Below, in pieces: positions 59,354 through 64,000 of a stretch of 64,000 bases of DNA. Position 1 is the first letter of the stretch; every line of letters starts with the position of its first letter. Origin of the DNA: Exophiala sp. HKRS030. Taxonomy: Eukaryota; Ascomycota; Eurotiomycetes; Chaetothyriales; Herpotrichiellaceae. The notes beneath the pieces are model-generated. The model was given only the letters and a program-made list of their open reading frames with translations. It did no database searches and was not told the origin of the DNA. Where the stretch lies: assembly GCA_023897205.1 (NCBI GenBank), contig JAHWDD010000007.1, forward strand, positions 2,418,001-2,482,000. The letters run 5' to 3'. The position numbers and the translations under genes are program-made.

Positions 59354-60693
59354 TCAGGACGGTCTAGACGGACCACGATATTCATCAAACCTCGTTGGGG
59401 GATCGATTGCTGTCGAGGTGCTGCCACGTCCATATCTGAGGCCTGGGATGACTCCACCTGGAACCCGGGCTGATGAAGGTCCTCTTTCTCGATCTGTATG
59501 CAAAAAAGATTGGCGTTGCGCGGTGGATGTGTCATGTGTGGTATGCAGCTGAGGTCGTGATGTCGTTACAGGTATTCGACTACGATCTGCTGTCATTCTG
59601 TTCGTACTTGGTAAAGACACACGGTTGGCTGGGGTATTGCCGGATTCGAAGTTTGCTATCTATTCATCAGGATTCTGTCAAAATGTTTCTATGAAACAAC
59701 TCACGCTGTCTTGTAGCTCTTGGATGATCAAATTGTGGCATGACGACCTGCTCATGACCAATAACACTACTTCCAGTTTTCTGATGCGAATGAAGTTGTT
59801 CGATTGGTTCTTGTCCTGCTCCATGGAAATTTCTTGGACCACGGTCGGAGAAATCATGATGCGTCGTGCGTTGTTCAACCATAGGTTCGAACGGAAGTGG
59901 TCGTTGACCGCCTTCAATGTTGTTGAGAGTATGATTGACATCTACAGATGCGGCAGTTTCCATCTCTCCTGCTTGAACCTTCTTTTTGAGAGTATCATAT
60001 AATTTCTGTGTTTGTGCCAGTTTCTTACTCTTTTCACGGTAGAGATCTACTACTTCTGCGTACTTCTGCCCAGCAGTCTTCAGTTCGTTGTTGACCCCTG
60101 CCAGGTATCAGAACGGAGTGAGCGACCGAGAGATACTGCATACCAGTGAGATGCTCCTGTAGATTCTGAATCTCAGCATTTGCGCCATTGATTGTATTCT
60201 CCAAGGCACTACTTAAATTGGCATATCTTTGGGTCAAGACTTTCGTGGTATGCTGCTGGTATGAACTGTCAAATCATGAGTACGAAATCATACTTCGGAT
60301 ATGATTGTGATCTGTACACTTCTTGTGCAGTTTGATAGCTCCAAAAGGACAAGGCCTTATTAGCACATTCCATGATAGTGTTCGGATCAAGGCCACAGAG
60401 GATGGTTGATTTATATTCATCGCTAGGACTGAGAAGGTTCTGAATGGCGTCGTCTGGATGGCGAAGTGGCGTCGAACAAATTGGACATGTGCGCTGGTCC
60501 AATGGCTCGTGAGAAAATGGAAGGTTCTTGTAACAGTCCAGGCAAAATATGTGCCTGATGAGGGTCAGGAGAGGAATCCGCACAGGCTCTGAGAGATCTC
60601 AACCTACGCGCATGATGTGACCACAGCAGTGCTGGTAAGCTCTGCGCGGCAGCCACCACCTTTCTGATTATTGCACCGTAAAGGGTGATCCAT
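59354..60693 (-). CDS. HEI10-like meiotic RING protein (CCNB1IP1 family)
   Basis: 379-residue product from exons 60693-60608, 60554-60318, 60265-60144, 60097-59705, 59655-59354. In other eukaryotes HEI10/CCNB1IP1 is a RING E3 or SUMO-pathway factor that marks crossover sites in meiosis. The RING comprises C7 and C15 near the N-terminus (LRCNNQKGGGCRAEL), then CAHIFCLDC and CPIC. The family block LSPSDEYKSTILCGLDPNTI and ALSFWSYQTAQE follows, then a coiled coil (~105-200) with KYAEVVDLYREKSKKLAQTQ. The C-terminal half is Gln/His/Ser/Arg-rich and weakly conserved. The fourth intron (49 nt, GTGAGT..ATAG) avoids a stop. The 3' end is uncertain. Confidence 0.86.
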
Positions 60694-61068
60694 AGTCTGA
60701 AGCTCCGGAGAGAAGAAGATGGCGAATGACCGGACAAGACTGTGACAGCTTGAGAAAAGTTGAAGGGCTTTCTTCTCCCCCTCTTCATAGCCTCTAACCT
60801 TCCCTTTGCAAGAATTCTTTGTTTATTCAACTGCAGCATGGTTTGAAGGACGGAAGCTTGCAGGACAGTGAGGGGCAGATGTTCCTCGCGTGCAGATGAC
60901 GAGAGCAATTCCAAAACGGGCAGGAGCGGTCCTGGCCTTGGGCGCTTTCTTTCCAAAGTGATCTCAGCTCAGGTCGCAAACATGTTACTCTCCGATAAGG
61001 CTTGAAAAAGGAGTGCCGCCAATGCACGTGAGGTCCGAATGTAGCTTCTTAAGAGCTGGCAGATCCGA
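60694..61068. other. Spacer between HEI10-like gene and FAM50 gene
   Basis: Promoter of the former, 3' region of the latter. A minus frame through 60423-60956 is a shadow. Confidence 0.5.
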
Positions 61069-62451
61069 TCAACTGAAGAAAAATGCATTGCCTTGAGCAT
61101 CTCTTCGGCCTTTGGCCAACTCTTCAAACTCCTTGCCGGGTTTATATTCAGTCCACACACTTGCAGGGTAGATGTGCTTGTTCTTCTCATACCACCTCCG
61201 ATCGACGACCTTGGTCAACGCTGGATCGTCATTGTAGCCTTCTAAGTCCTCGTTCCCTGGTACTCTCAACAACTTAGACCCATCGTCTTTGTCTTTGTGA
61301 GGAACTGTGCCAGAATACTCGAACAACAGCCGGCCTTCTCTGCCTGGATCTGCAACCTTGTTGGCGATGAAGTAGTAGAATTCGTAATGCTGCAAAATCA
61401 CGGGGGAGTTAGTCATATAGAACTCGGAGCGACAATCATGGAAGACAGAACGAGCAAAGAAGAACAACGGAGAGAATGTACTCACATGTGGCACAATGAC
61501 CTGACCCCGGACACACATGAGATCATCCACGCCGACCCTAGCCCACTGCTTCTTGCTGTCCTCCTTACTCTTACTGAACCCCACGCCACTCCCAGACGCC
61601 GTACCAGAGACACCCAATTCGGCACCGACCTTCCGACAGCGTTCAAGAAACAGCCAAATATGATCTCCTTTCCTAACCTTGACGCGGCCACCCGGGATAT
61701 TAGACCCGTCGTAAAAGACAAACGGGATAGAGATCTCCGACTCTTTGACCGCCTCCTGAATCTCGAGAAATTCCTTCCTCAACTTCTCTCGTGCCAGGGC
61801 CTCCGCAGCCAAAGCGGCTTTTGTCAGCGCCCGCGGCGCTGGGAGTGACGAGTTGGGATTCGGTGTCAATTTTCTCCTAGGTATGATATCTTCGGCGCCA
61901 GAAGAGGGTTCGGCCGAGAGTCGCTTCAGGCTGCGCTGGGGAGTGGATCGTGCACTGCTGTTGAGCCCATTGCGACTGCGGCCACTATCATCAAACGCCC
62001 CTCCGTCTTCCCCATCGTCATCATCATCATGTCCGCCAAAGGAAAGCAATCCCTTGACAGCCTTCCTTTTCTTCTTCCGCGGTGGATTGTCCGTTCGTCT
62101 GGTATTCAGCGCACTATCCTTGTCCCGTCAGTTCTCGCACAACAACCAAAACCTCGACCCCACCACCCTTCCCCAGGGCCATGGGAAAGCGTTCCCTTGT
62201 GTGTCCACAAAATAGGGAAAGACTCACCCGTCACTATCCTCGACATCAGGGGTGCGCACGCCGGTAGCGCTGGAGGCGCCATCACGGGCCTCCTTCTCCT
62301 TCTGCTCGAGCACGCCGGCACGACGTTTGCGAAAGTCCGCTAGATTGACCAGCCCGACCGTCTGCGACTTCAACAGGTCCTCCGTCGTGGCGGTTTGGCC
62401 CGTGAAGCCGCGCGGCGTTGACGCGCCGGAGGGACCGTCGGGTGTCGACAT
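61069..62451 (-). CDS. FAM50/XAP5 family nuclear protein
   Basis: 390-residue homologue of human FAM50A and plant XCT, nuclear proteins linked to spliceosome function and small-RNA or clock phenotypes. Exons 62451-62228, 62113-61486, 61389-61069. The N-terminus is MSTPDGPSGASTPRGFTGQT with VGLVNLADFRKRR. The middle is acidic and Lys-rich with PPRKKKRKAVKGLLSFG. The XAP5 domain (~175-390) shows IPFVFYDGSNIPGGRVKVRK, GDHIWLFLERCRK, DDLMCVRGQVIVPHHYEFYY and the C-terminal WTEYKPGKEFE. The acceptor of intron 1 is GGATAG|TGCGC, forced by frame; the second intron (96 nt) has no stop and could be retained. Confidence 0.93.
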
Positions 62452-62948
62452 TGCGAACCTGGTCTCATTCAAGTTGAGGGTCGAATCAATAGAGTGGAAG
62501 ACGGCGTGGACACAGGACTTGTGAGAGGGGCGGAGGGATTGGCTGTAATTCTGATTATGCCCTTGTGTCACTAACACCACTAACTACTGGTAGTTGGAGG
62601 TGGGGAAGCGGTGGAATTGGAGTACTCTTTTTTTTTGCATCATAGCCCCAAAACAGTTGCGAGGCTGGAGGTAGGAGTGGACCAATCGTGCACGAATCAC
62701 GAGCAGCCACTCGGCGTATCTACAGAACATGGCGTAGTTAAACGCGGCCTACCCGAGTGTTTTACTATCAAAACTACGATTCGACAGCGTTAAGATCAAT
62801 TCGTATCATCATTGTGCCTTAAAGAAAATATACAGCTCTTAAACCGTCAGGACAAGGCCGGTTCAACCCCAGGTATATCCTCCTACGAACCTACCAGCGC
62901 CCCATCAGTAGTAAATCATACCAAACGAAGATGCCTTTCCTGTTCAGC
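62452..62948. other. Spacer between FAM50 and the terminal regulator gene
   Basis: FAM50 promoter and the 3' region of the last gene. A poly-T run lies at ~62629-62636. Confidence 0.5.
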
Positions 62949-64000
62949 TCATACGACAATATACTCGCCTTCATTATTCTCTGATCTCATTATCGTCGAA
63001 AATCGGAATCCCGTCTCAACAGCATCTGTGCCTCCTCGGCCCTGATCCAAATCCGTCCTTGTTTGGTCATCATATCTCTTCCACACCTTCTCTAACAACT
63101 CCAGACAACTTTGATTGTTCATGAAGCCGCTGTCCTTTTGAATGTCCAAGCATCTTTCTCGAATCACGCTGCGGTCATCGGGATCAACACACTCGCTGCC
63201 CGTTATAAAAAGCGGCCACAGAAGATAGACGTCCGATCTCACAGCTTTGATGTAGTTTAGACACTGCTGGACCCAGCCGCGAATGCAGGGGTCTGTGCTA
63301 GGAACAGTAGGATTGGCCAAGCGTTCGGTATATAGCAAAGCCGAGTAGCGAAAAGACTCGGAAATATTAGCGAGATCGAAGCGCTGTTCGGTGGTCAGGT
63401 ATGGAGCTGCAGGACTGGTAGCGTCAAATAGGCTGCTGTCGAGCTTCCACATTTGTAAAGCATGCCTTATTTCGCGCCATTCACGCCAAAATTGGGTATT
63501 TGGACTCTCATGCCCGGTGGTGGATGCTGTTTTGGTAGAAAAGACAGTTTCGTCTTCAACCATACGCATCCACCCGTTACCATCAAAATTGCTATAGTTG
63601 TGATCAATTCCAGCAGCCAAGCCGGGTGAAGGCGAGCATTGTGGTGGCAAAGGACGAGATATGATAGTTGGCGTTTCCAGGACTGATTTGCCCTGACTGA
63701 GCACATTCAAGCGGCCCAGCTGTGCGACGACTTTAAAAAGCTGCCCATCACAGCCAGCAAGGTTTTCCAAAGCCCATTCCTCGTCAGAAAAGGCTGAGAG
63801 ATCAAGGTAAGGTCCCTGCAATTGGCCTTCACGGTCATTAACAGTGGCTGTCATTGCGTCAAACCATGTGAACATTCTTGTTATCCAATGTGTATCCTTT
63901 CCGTGCCATCGCACATCGCCCTTTCGGAGGCTTAGTAGTTTCTTGACTCCTGCAAACTGAGTCTGAAACTTGGCGACTCCAGAATCGCAAATGTGAAAAA
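62949..64000 (-). CDS. Fungal-specific transcription factor, C-terminal part
   Basis: The last 350 or so residues of a regulator of the Zn2Cys6 class with the fungal-specific regulatory domain (PF11951 type); the gene continues past 64000 and the zinc cluster is not in the window. Recognised from FAGVKKLLSLRKGDVRWHGK, RMFTWFDAMTATVNDREGQL, GCDGQLFKVVAQLGRLNVLS, the FRYSALLYTERLANPTVPS block and WPLFITGSECVD, ending NEGEYIVV. This pattern is common to a large group of ascomycete C6 regulators of unknown targets. No intron is needed in the visible part. Confidence 0.87.
   Translation of the reverse strand, partial: FHICDSGVAKFQTQFAGVKKLLSLRKGDVRWHGKDTHWITRMFTWFDAMTATVNDREGQLQGPYLDLSAFSDEEWALENLAGCDGQLFKVVAQLGRLNVLSQGKSVLETPTIISRPLPPQCSPSPGLAAGIDHNYSNFDGNGWMRMVEDETVFSTKTASTTGHESPNTQFWREWREIRHALQMWKLDSSLFDATSPAAPYLTTEQRFDLANISESFRYSALLYTERLANPTVPSTDPCIRGWVQQCLNYIKAVRSDVYLLWPLFITGSECVDPDDRSVIRERCLDIQKDSGFMNNQSCLELLEKVWKRYDDQTRTDLDQGRGGTDAVETGFRFSTIMRSENNEGEYIVV

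Noticed and set aside
60423..60956. Minus-strand 177-codon frame
   Set aside because: Out-of-frame shadow across exons 1-2 of the HEI10-like gene and its promoter.
62850..62880. GGTTCAACCCC as a tRNA B-box
   Set aside because: No acceptor, D or anticodon stem could be folded around it.

Overview
The window reads as nuclear DNA of a filamentous ascomycete (Pezizomycotina, probably a eurotiomycete such as Chaetothyriales; the class is inferred from protein flavour, not tested). Supporting signs are genes split by short GT-AG introns of about 50-200 nt, long intergenic spacers rich in short tandem repeats, Zn2Cys6 regulators, a siderophore-type MFS carrier, a vacuole-free set of ordinary housekeeping genes, and an intron-bearing tRNA. 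All gene models below were joined by hand from the sequence; exon lengths were checked to keep frame.

Layout. 1-800: 5' part of ASA1 (minus). 1393-1489: tRNA-Thr(CGU) with a 25-nt intron (minus). 1490-8374: nearly 7 kb without a supportable gene, the upstream region of an OefC-like Zn2Cys6 regulator (8375-10357, plus). 11375-14187: POP4 (plus) facing SEN34 (minus). 15051-16451: uncharacterised membrane protein (minus). 18551-21692: ELP4 (minus) and RPB8 (plus) sharing a 249-bp promoter, then a Nudix protein of the thiamine pyrophosphokinase-related type (minus). 22548-23872: five-exon MDR reductase (plus). 25275-27393: SLC6/NSS-type transporter (plus). 28080-29133: short-chain dehydrogenase (minus). 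30322-32009: OPI10/Hikeshi (plus) facing a hemerythrin-like protein (minus). 32751-34310: aldA-type aldehyde dehydrogenase (minus). 34311-38335: 4-kb spacer. 38336-42000: flavin-reductase-fold (PNPOx-like) protein (plus) facing a copper amine oxidase (minus). 43168-43799: TOM20 (minus). 44257-49084: a nine-exon gene for an uncharacterised 1,399-residue protein (minus). 50946-55436: siderophore-type MFS carrier and EXO84 (both plus). 55945-57924: HSP10 (minus) and FIP1 (plus), divergent. 59354-62451: HEI10-like meiotic RING protein and FAM50/XAP5 protein (both minus). 62949-64000: C-terminal part of a Zn2Cys6-type regulator (minus), cut by the window edge.

The genes do not form a biosynthetic cluster or an obvious defence or mobile island. 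Several act in tRNA biogenesis (POP4, SEN34, ELP4, plus the intron-bearing tRNA), and amine oxidase plus aldehyde dehydrogenase could act in sequence, but neither grouping is more than suggestive. The most interesting objects are the uncharacterised 1,399-residue protein, the SLC6-type carrier, an HSP10 gene whose first coding exon is only the start codon, the unresolved 3' end of the HEI10-like gene, and two long in-frame ATG-less or ATG-alternative leaders upstream of the OefC-like and EXO84 genes. I see no convincing evidence for an entirely new system.
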